The notes below the pieces were generated by a model, which was given only the letters and a program-made list of their open reading frames with translations, had not been told where the DNA came from and did no database searches. From NCBI GenBank assembly GCA_023079485.1, contig CM041090.1, positions 7,128,519-7,192,518 of the forward strand: 64,000 bases of DNA, in the 5' to 3' direction. Position numbers and translations under genes: made by a program. Shown here in pieces: positions 43,301-56,118 of the stretch; the first letter of the stretch is position 1; each line of letters starts with the position of its first letter. This DNA comes from Archilochus colubris (Eukaryota > Chordata > Aves > Apodiformes > Trochilidae).

Positions 43301-46300
43301 AGCTTTCTTCTGAAATCACTAGGGTCCAAATACAACTTTCTCTCCTATTTCTAGACAGAAAGGAATCTAAAATCTCCCAAGTTTAGTTGATTAAAAATTA
43401 CTGTGAGTTTTTCTGGACCAATCACATTAGACTCTTATTTCCAGCAGTTACCAAATGCATTGAAAATAATTTTATCACGTATTCTTGTTTGCTCTGTAAA
43501 GTACAAAATCAGGAGGAGGAATACACAGTTTCATAGAGCATGGGTAAGCATAACTTGCAGGTGTTCAAAGGGTTTGTCAAAATCTGCTAGGATACTTAAA
43601 GGTTGGGAGACAATGTTTTACATAACACAGTTTCATGAGGACTTCTTAATAGCATGATATGGTGTGAGAAATTTTAAGAAATCTGCTTAACAGTAGTCAT
43701 TAATTCTATTTATGCCTTTACTTCTTTTTGAAGTAAACCACAAACCAGGCAGTGTCCGTTTCCTTTTGCCTTTTTTATGCCTTTTGGAACTGGATAGCAG
43801 TTCAGAAGACACTGAGTTCATGTGTTTGGTTGTGCAAAGAAACAGTGGAATGCCTTAGCAAAACTCAGCATGTTTCTAGTGGCACTTTGGACTGTTATGC
43901 CGTTCTCTTTCAATTGTTATTAAAACTGATACTGAAGTATTTAAAGTCTGATTTAAAAGAGCTTTGTTCAAATTTTTAGACATCCAAAATTGATGGTGAC
44001 AGTGCTGCTTAGTACAATACTACCTTGATTTTTCTGCTTCCCCAATAAACAGTAGTTTAATGCAATTGAAGCATGAACAGAATCTATTATTTACTTTATA
44101 TCCGACTGTTTACAAGATAGAGAAGGAGACACTTAAGTATATTTGCACAAAGAGCTTTGCACTGAGAACTGTACCTAGCAAGCTTAACAGCAAGCTGTAA
44201 AGCAAGAGTGAGTTGAACTTCTTTCCCCCATTTTTTCTCTTTGTCAGGAGTTCTTCTCAGAAATGTCTGTCTTAACCTTTACAGATCTAGAAGCATGACA
44301 TTATGGCACAGGCTGCAGACTTTTGAATGCTTCAGTAAAATTTTTTATGCTCCCACATCAGCCCTCAAGCTAACCTATGCTAGGAAGGCTTTGCAAAGAC
44401 TGCTAGTGGAGGTAAATTTGTCTGTGGAAGGGAAAGAAGTTCCTATTTTGTGAATAGTATAAGTGCTGGTTGCAACAAGCAGGTGATGTAGAAGCATTTT
44501 GCCAGCATGCATATGTTAATTTGGCACTATATAGTTCATCTACAGCTTGACACAAAATTTTGCATATCCTTAAAATTCTGAGTCTCCATGTTGCTATAGG
44601 TTGCCACTATATGTGTTAGCAGAGTGACAGCTGTTTAATCCAAACTTTTCCTGCTGAATTCTCTGTTTTCTTTCATATTAATTGAATACTTGACTGTGTG
44701 GCATCTTAGTGTAAATGCGTGTCTATATATCCAAACCCTTACAAGATATAAATGTTTTTCATGCTAATTAGGATTTCAGCAAAGCTGAATAACTGCAGAG
44801 GTAAGTATCTTGTCTGACATCACTATACACATGGCTTGGGCTGTAATACACATTACCTTCCTTTCTTCCAGGAGGGGATGACCGACGGGTCTTACTTTGG
44901 CATATGGAAGAAGCCATCCACTCAAGAGTCAAACCAGTTCAGCTGAAGGGGGAGCATCACTCTAATATCTTCTGTCTGGCTTTCAACAGTGGCAATACAA
45001 AAGTGTTCTCTGGAGGTAAGGGAGGAAAACCACCCTGATCACACTGGAGTCTGCCAGTGAATTTTGAATGCCTTAAAATTGAAGCCATGAGTGAGATTCT
45101 GCCTCACATGAAAGGTCTTATCCATAGTCCCCTCCGGATCTGGAAGATGTCCTTAATCAGCAGCTGAAGTTTTTTTGGGAACAGGGAATTCTTTAGCTAG
45201 TGCAACATTTTAATGTTATCATGCCTCTCATTTTCCCAAACTGTGGTATAAGTGCATCTTGTCTCTAGCTGTCATGAGAATCCTGGGTTTGATCTGATCC
45301 TTCTTGTGCTGCTGACTGTGGGACATGATTTTTGTTGTTCCCTCTTAGGTGTACTGAGAACAGACCTTGCATCCTCTCTGGCACAATATCTTATCTTATG
45401 CTTGATAACTGCTGATTCTAGTAGCTAATCTTAATGTACCCTTAGATGGCAAACAAAGGGCTTTTGCCATCTGTCGGTGGACCACTTTTTCTTAGGCCTC
45501 ATTTCTGTCTTCACTGGATACGTGTCTGCCTTTTAGAACTGTTGTCACATTGGGCTCTAATTGGCCTCGATGTTCTTCATCTTCTTTTTTATCTTCTTTT
45601 TTTTAATAAATCCTCTTTTTTTTAACAGAAAGTTTATTTAGTCTTAAAACTAATATAAGGAAAGTGGACATGTACTTGTTCTGGGAATTACCCTGCAATT
45701 TACGTTTGTTTCACCACTTGATTCTTGAAGTGTTGAAGTAGAGAGAAAAATTAAATTAAGAAGAAAAAGGCACAAGAATGTCAAATAAACATGTCCGTGT
45801 CATTTTCTTCTGTACTTCATTTCTTGTATCTGATGTGGTACTAGAATGAACAGGAATCTGTCTGTTTTGTTGGTATGTCCATTAGCAAACCCTTAGACTT
45901 ATTTAAGGATATTATAAGACTACTCAGTCAGAGCCCTTCATTATCTTTTTGAACTAAGACCTGGGAACTGCAAATAAATGTTATAAGGTGATTCTAAGCA
46001 GATGTGAATGGTGGAAGCTTCCTGTCATTCAGCACTGTGGTAAAACTGCAACATCCCTTAGAGAAAAAGGCATGACAGAGATTAAGATGGTGTCAAATTT
46101 TAAGGATTAAATGATTCAGATAAAATTCTCAGGTGGAGAAAATCCTGAAAATGTCAAATAGTGATGCCTATTTTCTGATTCTGAGGACTGCTGGTTTTTT
46201 ATGAGAAAGACAAGCGTACACACCATCTTCAAGTAAATGTATCTGCATGAGTGATTCCAATGAAATTTTGGGCTGGAGTCTGTTTTATTTTGTCTTGAAT

Positions 46301-49300
46301 TCAGACAAATGGAGCCTTACATGAATATTCAAGGAATGATCTTTGCCAGGGTTTGCTGGAGTGGCTGTCATGGTATTTTTCTTATTTCTAACTCAACCCT
46401 CTGTCCATTGGGCCCTGCTGTCAGAGGCTACTGTTTTCACAGGAAAGGCAGCAGAGTGCTTTGGCTGCACCTTGTCCTGCAGTTAACACCTGCAGCTAAA
46501 GATCTACATCACTGATCATGGTGGATTTTTGCAAGATGCCTGGTTCAATGAGCTGTGACAGCTGATGCACAGACAAACTGGAAGTTCTCATCTTTTTTCC
46601 TCCTCCATTCTGCATAAACATGCTACGCCTCTGCCAGAAATTTTTTCCACTGTAGGAGTCATGAACTCTTTCCATTTCTTCACCAAGATTCACAGGGCTT
46701 ATCCTCAAGAGTCTGACCCTTGAATCCCTCCTAAAGAGTCATTTTGCTTCATGACCTAGGTGTACCATCTGTTTTATCTCTGTTGGCAAAATGGGGCTAC
46801 CTATGTTAACTCACTCCACAATGTTCTGGGAGATTCTTCAAAGATCTGAGAAAATTGTGGCCATAATTTCCCCCATACTGAAGCTGGAGTTGTATTCAAA
46901 TAATGGAAATAGGAATAATTAAAAACCAAACAAAAAGCAACCAACCAACCTAAAAATTAAAGTAGGGGAACTAGCACAAAGTGCACAGACTCAGGGAGTT
47001 GGTAGAAACTTGAATTGGGGGAGGTTTAAGTTATGTAGCAGGAAAAGGTTTTTCACCCAGAGGGCAGTTGAGCGGTGGAACAAGGTCCTTAGGGAAGTGG
47101 TCACAGCACCAAGCCTGCCTGAGTTCAAGAAGCATTTGGAGGATGCTCTCAGGCACATGGTGTGAATCTTGGGGTGCCCAACACAGGGAAAGGAGTTGGA
47201 CTTGATGATCCTGATTGAGGAAATCCCTTTCAACTTGGTATATATATATAAACCTACAGGGAAATTATTTTTTCCTGCACAGGCCTGATGTGACAGATAT
47301 GAGGTTTAGGCCACCTTAACTCTTCTCTGCTTTATGTTCTCTGTAGTATTTCATGCTCAGAGGTTTAATTGAATGGACTGGCAGAAACTTTTTGTCTTTC
47401 TGATCATGGTACCTGCAGCTGTCAAAACAAGAGAGATTATAAAAGGGAGAGCTGTGTATAAAATGAATTCTCTATGAAGAACAAACCATCCTGCAAAGGA
47501 TAATTAAAATACTGTGCAGTGTAAAAGTAAAATACAGCAAAATACATAAGTGAGAGCCCTACTGGGCTGAACAGCAGTGATGTTTTTTGCAAGGATGCAT
47601 CCTTACCAGAGGCAACAAAGCAGTTTGTGATTAGATTTTTGTCACCACCTCCCATGTGCAGAACAGAGAGAAGCAGTGGTATTTCCACAAACCCTCCCCT
47701 TCCCATTTTGGAGCTTGTGATGGAAGGGAAAGTTGGTTCCATGATTACTAGAAGCTTGAATCCAGGCATCTAGAATGATTCACATGTTCATATTGTATGG
47801 AGACTGAGGAGCAGGTGCATCTGATGGAGGAAATTTTGTCACTGGAATAATCAGGCTACATTTTTCACTGGTGAAATACGTAGGTACTAGAGTAGTTTAA
47901 GTATAAACCTTGCTCATAATATATAAGGGGCAGTTTTCATTGCACTTTGTAATCAAAGGACACTTATGTATGTATAAGTGAATTGTTTATTGACCTGTGA
48001 AAAAGATTGAGCTACTGCAGTAATCTAAGTAAGGCTGGCAGAATTTAACTAGGAGCCAGTGCAAGAAGAGAAAGTGGATGTAGAAAAATCTCACACCTTA
48101 TTAGTCAAAGAGAAACTTTCTCATAGTTCTTCTGTTGGGACAGAATACAATTGAAACGTGCGTGGAATAAATGAAAACTGAGTCAACTGAACACTTAAGA
48201 ATCCTAATGGGAAATCTTGTTCCCTCTGAACCTTTGGCTTTGGTGTATGTTAGGACAGCTTCACAACTTTATCACAACTGCAAAGAGAGAGCACAGGAAT
48301 ATGACTGTGTGCTTTCTGGTTTTTATTTCTGAATTTAATGTAAATGTTTTTCTCTGTAAATATTTCTAAAGAGGAGGTGGCAAATTACTTTATTATTCCC
48401 TGCCAAGACTAAAAAAAATTCTGTTGCTGTAGCTTGAAAAACACTCCTTGAACAAGTCAAATTCTGTTGTAGCTGTGACCCTCTTATTCTGTATGGATGT
48501 GCTTAGTTCCTATTGTATTCAATGAATGTGATCAGAGAAAAAGGACACAATTGTCTGGTTACTTGGTTTGTTTTTTGTTAACACTAAAAAATTACACTGG
48601 CTGTCACATTCGTGCATTCTCAACGGTTGCAAAACAGTGAACTGGCAGCGTTTGAGCTGGGAGCACAGTACATTTTGCTTACAGCATCTCTTTTCACCTT
48701 TCATTATCTTTTTGTGGAGCATCCTCTGAACAAGAAGGTGTTCTGCTGCTTCATATAATACTCTTTACTGCAAATGTCCCAAAATGCAAGCTGAAGCTGA
48801 AAACAAGACTGTTCAGGAACCCAGTTAAGTAGAATTATTTGTTGTGTAGAGCAGTATCAGATGGAATCTATTGGTGCATTTGGTCACGACTGGAAATGTC
48901 ACATGGCATGGAGCCTTTGACATAAGTGAGCAGTGGCCTGACCACTTGGCAACTGAAGTGCTCACTCTCTGCTTTAGTTTTGTTTTTGAAATAGAAAGTA
49001 AAAAAGAAGCTATTTATTGTTTTGTTATGGTTTCTGTCTTTATAATGCTTTTTAACCACTGGAATGTGATCTTAAGTGCTTATATTTCTCTTTATAGGCA
49101 ATGACGAACAAGTTATACTCCATGATGTTGAAAGGTAAATACTCTTTGTGTTTCCATTGCTTCAGGATCTCCCTTAATGTCAACTCAGTAGAGGCACTTT
49201 TGGTTTAAATTAATGGTCTGGGAGAAAGGCACAGTGTTTTAATTCTGAAACAAGCTTTTTATTTCTCTAAATATCTGTAATGAAGTATTACACATCACCC

Positions 49301-52300
49301 CAATTTTTTTTAAGCATTTGGTTCTGCATCATCTTGACCTTGCAAAAGAGAATAGCTGTTACATACAGATGATCTCCTACAGATAGCATACTGGGTTCTG
49401 ATTTTTCTGGCACGTATTCAAGTATTGTACATACAGGCTTTTTTTTGTTTGTTTTTCAAAATACCTGACTTGTATTAAAGATTCCTAGTGCTGGGCCTAC
49501 CTTTTAAAACTTTGGCTGCAGCTGCCCGATTCTTGACACTGATGTGAAGCGTATTTATTTTGATGCTTAATTTTTACCAAAACTGCAGGACAGTTGGGAA
49601 TTAAATTTTGTTGTGCTACATCAAAACTAGGCTGTTAGTCAACATATAATTAATACAGTACTGGTGATGTATTGGATGGGGCTTCTCTATGCAGCATATA
49701 ATATCTTTTGTGTTTGCTGCTTTTGAAGCAGAAAAACTACTTGTTTGATTTGCTGGGGTGTTTATTAGGGGGGGAGGAGGGCTGTTTGTGTTTTGTGTTT
49801 TGATTTTGTAGCTGGTTATTAAATGTGGTGCCAGAATTTTAGATGTTGGTGGCCATTGTGTTCTGTCTTTTCAAGCTTCTGCAATATCTTTGTCCTTGAC
49901 AATTTTCTATATAAAACTTTTTTTTTTCCTGCTATGTCTTGTTTTGATGTTTAAACAGGTCTTTTTGGTATGTATGTATTTGTAATGTTTTTGTTATCAG
50001 GGTCCAGTTGTAATGCATAAAGAATTTATTTCTTTAACGCTGTTGGTGTGACCTGAAAGAAACCTTACTAGTCTCACACACTGAATTCTGATTGGTTTCA
50101 ATTCTGCCTTCTTGAATGTTAGACACATGGTCTAACAACAGCTTTTTCATACTTTTAAATGGCTTTTTCTGTTACTGGGGGTTTTTTTGGGTTTTGGTAT
50201 TTTTGGGGTTTTTTTTGGCCTTTCTGCTAAGTGTTCCATGAGACATAATTAGTAGATGTCACTAATAACAGAAACTGCCATGTGTTCAAAACATTGATTT
50301 TATGTGGAATCTCTTTGGTGGAGTTTCTGTGAGGTATAGAGATTGTGTACAAAGTATATTCTTTAAAGAAGTCTTGCCAAAGAAATAAAACAATCCCAGA
50401 GTCTTTTCTCTTAATGTAGTAATGTATTAAAAGACAATATTTTAAGAGGATTTTGGTCTCTCCATGCTGCTGCTGCTGCTTCCTTTTTAAATGATCTATA
50501 CATTTGGGAAGAGGACAAAGAATGGTCTTCTTACAACTGCAGAATGGCTGAAATCTTTTGGGGTTCTTATTTGGTTCTTTTATGCTGCTTTTTTAGTAGT
50601 CTTTCTTGGTTCTCCAGGATAGACTAGACCTGTACTTTTTCCATGAAGAAAAGCAGCATAGAAAGCCAGCTAGAAAGTTGCTCCATTGTGAGCTTCAACT
50701 GAACTTCTGGGTGATACAGGAGCCTCTACTAAAGCATGAGCTTGTGTCTTGGTTTCTTTTTTATGTTGAGTAGTAAAAATTTAGTCCACAAGTCTCAAGA
50801 TGTCTTTTCCACTCCCTCTTCCCAGGTTTTATCCACTATAACTTTATTTCCATATTTCTGTACCTGAAGTTTTAATGTGTGAGATTTGGCCTGTAGGGTT
50901 TTTTCCTCATAGAATAACATCTTGGACACTCTGCACTGGCTTTTTGTTTGCTTTTGACTCGACACACCAGGGTCTTCTTATGAAGTTACATAGACCTTTT
51001 TACTAGGTTTTTCTAGGTTGATAAAATTGTAAATACTTTGCTTCTTAAAACAACAATGAAAAAAGGAAGAATGATAATAGTGTGTCTTTTTTCCAGCACT
51101 GAGACCTTGGATGTGTTTGCTCATGAGGATGCAGTGTATGGGCTTTCAGTGAGCCCAGTAAATGACAACATCTTTGCTAGTTCATCAGATGATGGCCGGG
51201 TTCTTATCTGGGACATCCGAGAGTCTTCCCATGGAGGTAAGAATTCTAGATGGGAAATGTCATTGATACAGAAAAAATTTGGGTGAGGAAAGGAAAAGTT
51301 ATGTTTATCTGGAACAATCAAGGGAGTGTTGGAGAGGGGTGAGAGGTATAGTTCATGAACATGAGCCAGCAGTGTGCCCAGGTGGCCAAGAAGGCCAATG
51401 GCATCCTGGCCTGGATCAAGAACAGCGTGGCCAGCAGGTCCAAGGAAGGGATTCTTCCCCTGTACTCAGCGCTGGCTAGGCCACACCTCGAGTACTGTGT
51501 CCAGTTCTGGGCCCCTCAGTTTAAGAAGGATGTAGAGGTCCTGGAACAGGTCCAAAGGAGGGCAACCAGGCTGGTGAAGGGACTCGAGCACAGGCCCTAT
51601 GAGGAGAGGCTGAGAGAGCTGGGGCTGTTCAGCCTGAAGAAGAGGAGGCTCAGGGGAGACCTCATTGCTGTCTACAACTACCTGAAAGGAGGCTGTGGCG
51701 AGGTGGGAACTGGACTCTTTTCACAGACGACCTTCAACAAGACAAGAGGACACAGTCTTAAGTTGTGCCAGGGGAGGTTTAGGTTAGATATTAGAAAGAA
51801 TTTCTTCATGGAGAGGGTGATTAGGCTATGGAATGGACTGCCCGGTGAGGTGGTAGATTCTCCGTCCCTGGAGACATTTAAAAAAAGACTGGATGTGGCA
51901 CTCAGTGCCATGGTCTAGCAACTGCTCCGGTGGGTCAAGGGTTGGACTAGATGATCTCTGAGGTCCCTTCCAACCCGGACAATTCTATGATTCTATGATT
52001 CAGACTTTCCAGTTCAGTGTTACTGTCTTAAGTGACTTTATAAAGTGCCACATATAGTGGAGGCTAGCATAAAACTTGGTATGAATAGGTTTAGCAGGGG
52101 AGTACATTGTTTTATGTATTTATTGATTGTTTGGTTTTTTTACATTTGGAAAGCTCTTCTATTTATTTGAATAATTTTCCAAAGATATTTATGTACTCTG
52201 TGACACTGAACATTGCTCTTATGCATAATGGGTTTTTTTTTTTGCTGTATGGAAACTTCAAATGCTTATGTGATAAAAGAGAATTATTATTTCAGTCTTT

Positions 52301-55300
52301 GTTTTCTAAAACAGAACTGAGTACTGTTGATTTATGTAACGGTAACGAACCTGCAGCTTCTCAAAACACTCTAATCTGTGTTTTTACAGCTGCAGTTTTA
52401 AGGCTGAAGCATCTTGGTTTAGAATTGTAGTTACACAAATTTGAAGAGGAATGCTTCAGTAATTGAATTTCAGTATATGAATACTTAAGTAATACTTCAG
52501 TAAATGAAGTTCTGAGTTTACCCCATCCTAAAGAACACAAAGCTGAGAATTTAAAATGGAGCAATTTGCAGGTGTACAGCATCTGGTTCCCTTCATAGCT
52601 AAAATAAACTTTCATCTTTTTTTTAATAAGCTGTTTAAATGCAATTACCTCAACTCATATTTTCTACTGGTCTTGCAGGACAGTTGTTTATGGCACTGAA
52701 ATCAGCTTATGTACTTTGTGGCAATTTATACACTGTAGTTGTTGGATCAAAGTTGCTGTTAACTGAGTTACCTCTTTCCATACCTAGTGAATTTGATAAC
52801 TTCTCTAGATTGTGATTCTTTACCTTTCTGACTAGGAAATGCAAGCTGGGACAAGACATATTTATAGTCCCATAGGGGTCTTTTAGGGCCACTAGTGTCA
52901 TGAGGGCTTTATGGAAATAGAGTAACCAGAACTGGATCTTTCTTGATAAACCTCACCAGAATACTTGGAGTAGATTGCTTATTGATGCCCTCCCTACCTC
53001 AGGCATATTGCCTTTGTATAAGTAGAAATTAAGTATACTAGTACTGCATTCAGTTCAGAGCAGTCTGATTCTTACTATGATTCTGATTCTCTTGTGCAAT
53101 TGTGATTCCCCTTAGCTCTTTCCCATCTTGTGATTTTACTAGAAAGAACATTCTGAAAAGCAATGCACACAGTCAGCATATGATAACAGACTCTAGTAAA
53201 AATGCCTGTTATACCTCTGGATCTCTCAGAGGAATACATTAATCATGCCCCTCTCGCTCAGAAGTCTCCTACTAGCACAGTGAAGTGTTCTCTTCCCTTC
53301 AGCCCATTTCTTACCCCATGCAACTCTCTTTGGTAACTTCAGCTGCCTACAGCTAAACTATACCACATGTGAATTTAGTCCTCATTAAATCTACCTCTTT
53401 TTTCCCTGTATAAAAGGTCAGTTATTTTATCAAAGAGAAAAATTAGTCTAATTTGACTTATCTACCTCTGGTGAATCAGTCACTTTATCTCTTTTAGTTT
53501 TGTTTTCATGACATCCTAGTGATGAGACCAGGCACTGAACATGGCTTTCAAATTAGAGATGGTGAAATGTTCCTTTATTGGCTTCTCCTGACATCTTCAC
53601 CATAAAGATCTGTCTGTTAGGAGAGCTACCTGTTCCTAACAGTGCATGTCAACAGTTGGTGGGACAGATGTTGCTTAGTGTCATAAACTGATATCCAATC
53701 TGATTTGAGTTTTTGAACTTGCATGAAATGAAGTTCATCCTTCTTTGATGTAGTTAAACCTTTCTACTGCTTTTACTGTTTCTCCTTATCCTTCAGTGCT
53801 GAGTGATTTATGCCATGACTTTTATAAACTTGCTGTTACTTGTTAGAGATAGTGTTGATCTCCCTTGATAAACATTTTCATGCTCCAGTGTATGAGAGAT
53901 ACAATTGGGAATTACCATAAAGAACAATAAAGAAATAATCCCCCTACTTCTCATTGAAGTGACTTAGTGGCTTACTGGTTTAGCTCCTGTAACCTCTTTT
54001 TAATTTGAGGAGATAAAAGGCAACTTTTGTTACCTTAGAAGAAAACAGTGGTACCAGGCCAGGCTGTTTGTAATAAAGGGGTTAAGGAAAACACCAGTAA
54101 TTAATGACATTGATTTGACTGAACAAATGTAAGCAAACTATATGTGTGTTTTAAAAAGCACCTCCTTTATTTGGCAATCTGATGTTGAATCTCCACTCAA
54201 TTAATGAAGGCCATTGCTTCTCAGTGGAGGCTGCCATTTTAGTGACACAGCCTTTTATGTCCCAGCAGGGACCTGATTTGATGATGCAACTGGAAAAAGT
54301 TGGTTTTGATTGGATATTTGGAACTTCTAGTAGACCCAGTAGCAATCTCTAATGTCTTGGGGCAGGTTGTCACAACAAAAGTTTGCTCAATTTCTTCCCT
54401 TTAACTCTGTTTCCTATGACATTTGCACCAGGGAGCTTCAGCTGTGGTCAATACACCTCTGCTTTGATCACTGCTGAATGAATGCTAAAAGGGAAAGTCC
54501 CTGTGTCAGAAAGCTTGTAATAGGGCATAAGAGGAGGATATAGATGTAAGGACAAGTAAATGTTAATTCTTGATGGACAATAGTTTCAGAAGGTGTTAGG
54601 ATTTTGAGAGGGTTGTCTGTTGAGCCATTCTTTATGTATCTTACTGAGCGATATGAGGAATGCAGATGAGGTACATGTGGAGGTGCCTGTGGGGCTAAAG
54701 GTTCCTGCACAGAGTGGCTCAGATAAGGGCAATAAGTGAGTCTCTCCCAACCATGCAGGCAACACAGTGGTTGCATCAAAGCAGACAGTGAAAGGAAAAA
54801 TCTAGCATGATCGTTGTCTCAAAACAAGCATTGATTCTGGTTTCTTAGATGAGTAAATGTACCCATAACACACAAAAGGTACCCATAACAAATAGCATTG
54901 GACTGTGCCTAAAGCAGTAAAGTTAGCAGAAAGATACAGAGAAGGATGACAGAGTCAAGGCTTTTCCACACTCTTCATGCAGCATTTTGATGGAATGAGT
55001 AGAGCAGAGTATCAGGCTAAACACAGTCTTGTTAAACTGATCAAGATGAGAGGGAGAGTCTGTTTGAGCATGTTGTTAACGGTGTAAGAACAGCAAAAGC
55101 CAATTGTTAACAGTTTTATGCAAGAGGAACACCCTTCTTGTCTACTTGCACAGCTGCTTGTACAGCACCTAGGAGGTGACAGTCCTCTTTTCCTCAGGAT
55201 TGGCAGCTTGCTTTGAGCTGAGTTCCATACAGACTTACTTCACTTTTTGTAATGTTATTCTCCCAAATAAGCAAGTGCTGCTACAGTTACAGTTTGTGTG

Positions 55301-55839
55301 CTCATTAATGGCTGTGGAAGCTTCCAGGTATATCTTGCAAGGAACCTTTTAGAAGCCCCCTGTGTGTAGTCCTTATTACATGACAGTTTGGTCATGACCT
55401 TAAGAAGATTCAAATACCTGATCTTTGTCTAGTTTTAAACACTGATAACCTTCCATAATCAAAATAGTGTCTTGAAATCTAGTACATGTCCTTTTCCATA
55501 TTTAGACAAAGTGAATGTACTTGTGGATGGATTTTAAAACCTCAATTTTTATATTGCTTTGGATGTGTCAGCTTGAGAAATGGTTTGAACATGTCTCCAT
55601 ATCTTCAGATCTTGTTATGCTGTTTCCATATTAATTTGCCAAATTAATTGCATTGAACAGTTGTGTGCAGTGTTTGTTCTCATTTCTGAAATCTCAACTT
55701 TCTCAACAGAGCCCTTCTGCTTGGCACACTACCCATCAGCCTTTCACAGTGTCATGTTTAATCCAGTAGAACCCAGATTACTGGCTACTGCCAACTCTAA
55801 GGAAGGTGTGGGACTCTGGGACATTCGTAAACCTCAGAG
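34180..55839 (+). CDS. DCAF5: DCAF5, DDB1- and CUL4-associated factor 5 (5' part, exons 1-5)
   Basis: DCAF5 is a WD40 protein that serves as a substrate receptor for CUL4-DDB1 ubiquitin ligases. Five exons with matching phases encode residues 1 to about 222, nearly identical to the mammalian protein over this span. WD repeats start near residue 50 ([20 protein letters not shown]). Two WDxR (DWD-box) motifs that contact DDB1 are present: WDIR at 170-173 and 215-218. The rest of the propeller and the long acidic, Ser-rich C-terminal region (the family is about 940 residues) must lie beyond 64000; I could not find exon 6 in the window. Introns are long (10.5, 4.1, 2.0 and 4.5 kb). The gene is divergent from EXD2. 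Confidence 0.97.
38256..38752 (-). mobile_element. CR1 LINE 3' fragment, about 500 bp
   Basis: The tail TCGTAGAATCATAG is followed by GAAGGGACCTTAATGATC and a long CR1 3' region reaching the ORF2 C-terminal part, where minus-strand translation gives [20 protein letters not shown] and [11 protein letters not shown]. It is moderately diverged. Confidence 0.93.
39690..40560 (+). mobile_element. Decayed CR1 LINE copy
   Basis: GTAGAAGAGGATCCAGATGT, GTGTTCAATTTTGGGCATAG and AGAAAGTTCAGAAGAGGGTA match the CR1 ORF2 3' part. GCACTGAAATAGGCTGCCTA further on continues it. Stops and indels are frequent, so this is an old copy. The boundaries are approximate. Confidence 0.75.
42181..42440 (-). mobile_element. 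CR1 LINE 3' fragment, old copy
   Basis: TCACAGAATCTTGCAG, TTGAAAAAGACCTCCAAGAT followed by CACCAAGTCCAAC, and GGGAAGCCTGTTCTGGTGCC are the CR1 3' end in reverse complement with many substitutions. Confidence 0.85.
44872..45015 (+). CDS. DCAF5: DCAF5 coding exon 2
   Basis: A 144-bp exon after ...CTTTCTTCCAG, ending GGAG before GTAAGG. It encodes a full WD-repeat segment ([34 protein letters not shown]). It is phase 1 on both sides. Confidence 0.96.
45016..49097 (+). other. DCAF5: DCAF5 intron 2
   Basis: A 4.1-kb AT-rich intron with a CR1 fragment at 46965-47241 and a short TA run after it. No further exon or RNA gene is recognised. Confidence 0.85.
46965..47241 (+). mobile_element. CR1 LINE 3' fragment
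   Basis: GAGGTTTAAGTTATGTAGCA, CACCCAGAGGGCAGTTGAG and GGAGTTGGACTTGATGATCC are CR1 words in plus orientation, of a different subfamily from the young copies. The end runs into a TATATATA tract. Confidence 0.88.
49098..49134 (+). CDS. DCAF5: DCAF5 coding exon 3 (micro-exon, 37 bp)
   Basis: Only 37 bases between ...CTCTTTATAG and the donor AAAG before GTAAAT. It encodes [12 protein letters not shown], the end of one WD blade, and joins exon 4 within a Ser codon. It is too short to be found by frame length alone, but the sequence and phase agree with the mammalian protein. Confidence 0.94.
49135..51096 (+). other. DCAF5: DCAF5 intron 3
   Basis: A 2.0-kb intron, T-rich towards its 3' part, including G/T runs near 50177-50220. 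No repeat family or extra exon is seen. Confidence 0.8.
51097..51236 (+). CDS. DCAF5: DCAF5 coding exon 4 (first DWD box)
   Basis: A 140-bp exon after ...TTTTTTCCAG, ending TGGAG before GTAAGA. It encodes [20 protein letters not shown] and [15 protein letters not shown], containing the first WDIR motif (residues 170-173). Confidence 0.96.
51352..51998 (+). mobile_element. Young CR1 LINE in DCAF5 intron 4
   Basis: About 650 bp of CR1 3' end in the sense orientation of DCAF5, with an open frame of 187 codons covering the ORF2 C-terminus and a clean tail with two ATTCTATG units. Its sequence is very close to the corresponding part of 2115-3285; only a few bases differ per line. It begins 116 bases after the exon 4 donor. 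Confidence 0.95.
52000..55709 (+). other. DCAF5: DCAF5 intron 4, remainder
   Basis: AT-rich intron sequence with no recognised repeat family or exon. The intron as a whole spans 51237-55709 and also holds the young CR1 copy. Confidence 0.7.
55710..55839 (+). CDS. DCAF5: DCAF5 coding exon 5 (second DWD box)
   Basis: A 130-bp exon after ...TCTCAACAG, ending CAGAG before GTAAGA. It encodes [20 protein letters not shown] and [11 protein letters not shown], with the second WDIR motif (215-218). It leaves in phase 2 towards an exon beyond the window. Confidence 0.96.
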
Positions 55840-55909
55840 GTAAGATCTGGCTGTCCTTGGCTTATGCTGTACTAGTTCTTTCCCTTTAAAGGTGGTGGCC
55901 TGATAATCT

Positions 55910-56118
55910 CCCCCTTTTCCCCTTTTCCCCTTTTCCCCTTTTCCCCTTTTCCCCTTTTCCCCTTTTCCCCTTTTCCCCTTTTCCCCTTGTCCCCTTTTCC
56001 CCTTTTCCCCTTTTCCCCTTTTCCCCTTTTCCCCTTTTCCCCTTTTCCCCTTTTCCCCTTTTCCCCTTTTCCCCTTTTCCCCTTTTCCCCCTTTCTCCCC
56101 CCTTTTTTTTTTTTTTTA
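55910..56118. repeat. (CCCCTTTT)n octamer repeat, then T-run
   Basis: About 22 near-perfect tandem units of eight bases with one variant (CCCCTTGT near 55984), ending in a run of about 17 T. The strand is pure pyrimidine, so the complement is (AAAAGGGG)n, with four G every eight bases. It starts 71 bases after the exon 5 donor. Confidence 0.97.

Larger units (their letters stand above)
34394..44871 (+). other. DCAF5: DCAF5 intron 1
   Basis: A 10.5-kb intron. The first 1.4 kb is CpG island; the remainder is AT-rich, with CR1 copies at 38256-38752, 39690-40560 and 42181-42440 and a TA-rich patch at 36318-36360. No additional exon or RNA gene is recognised. Confidence 0.85.

Noticed and set aside
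55910..56100. Possible ciliate-type telomeric repeat
   Set aside because: The purine strand is AAAAGGGG, not TTTTGGGG, and the tract is internal to an intron.
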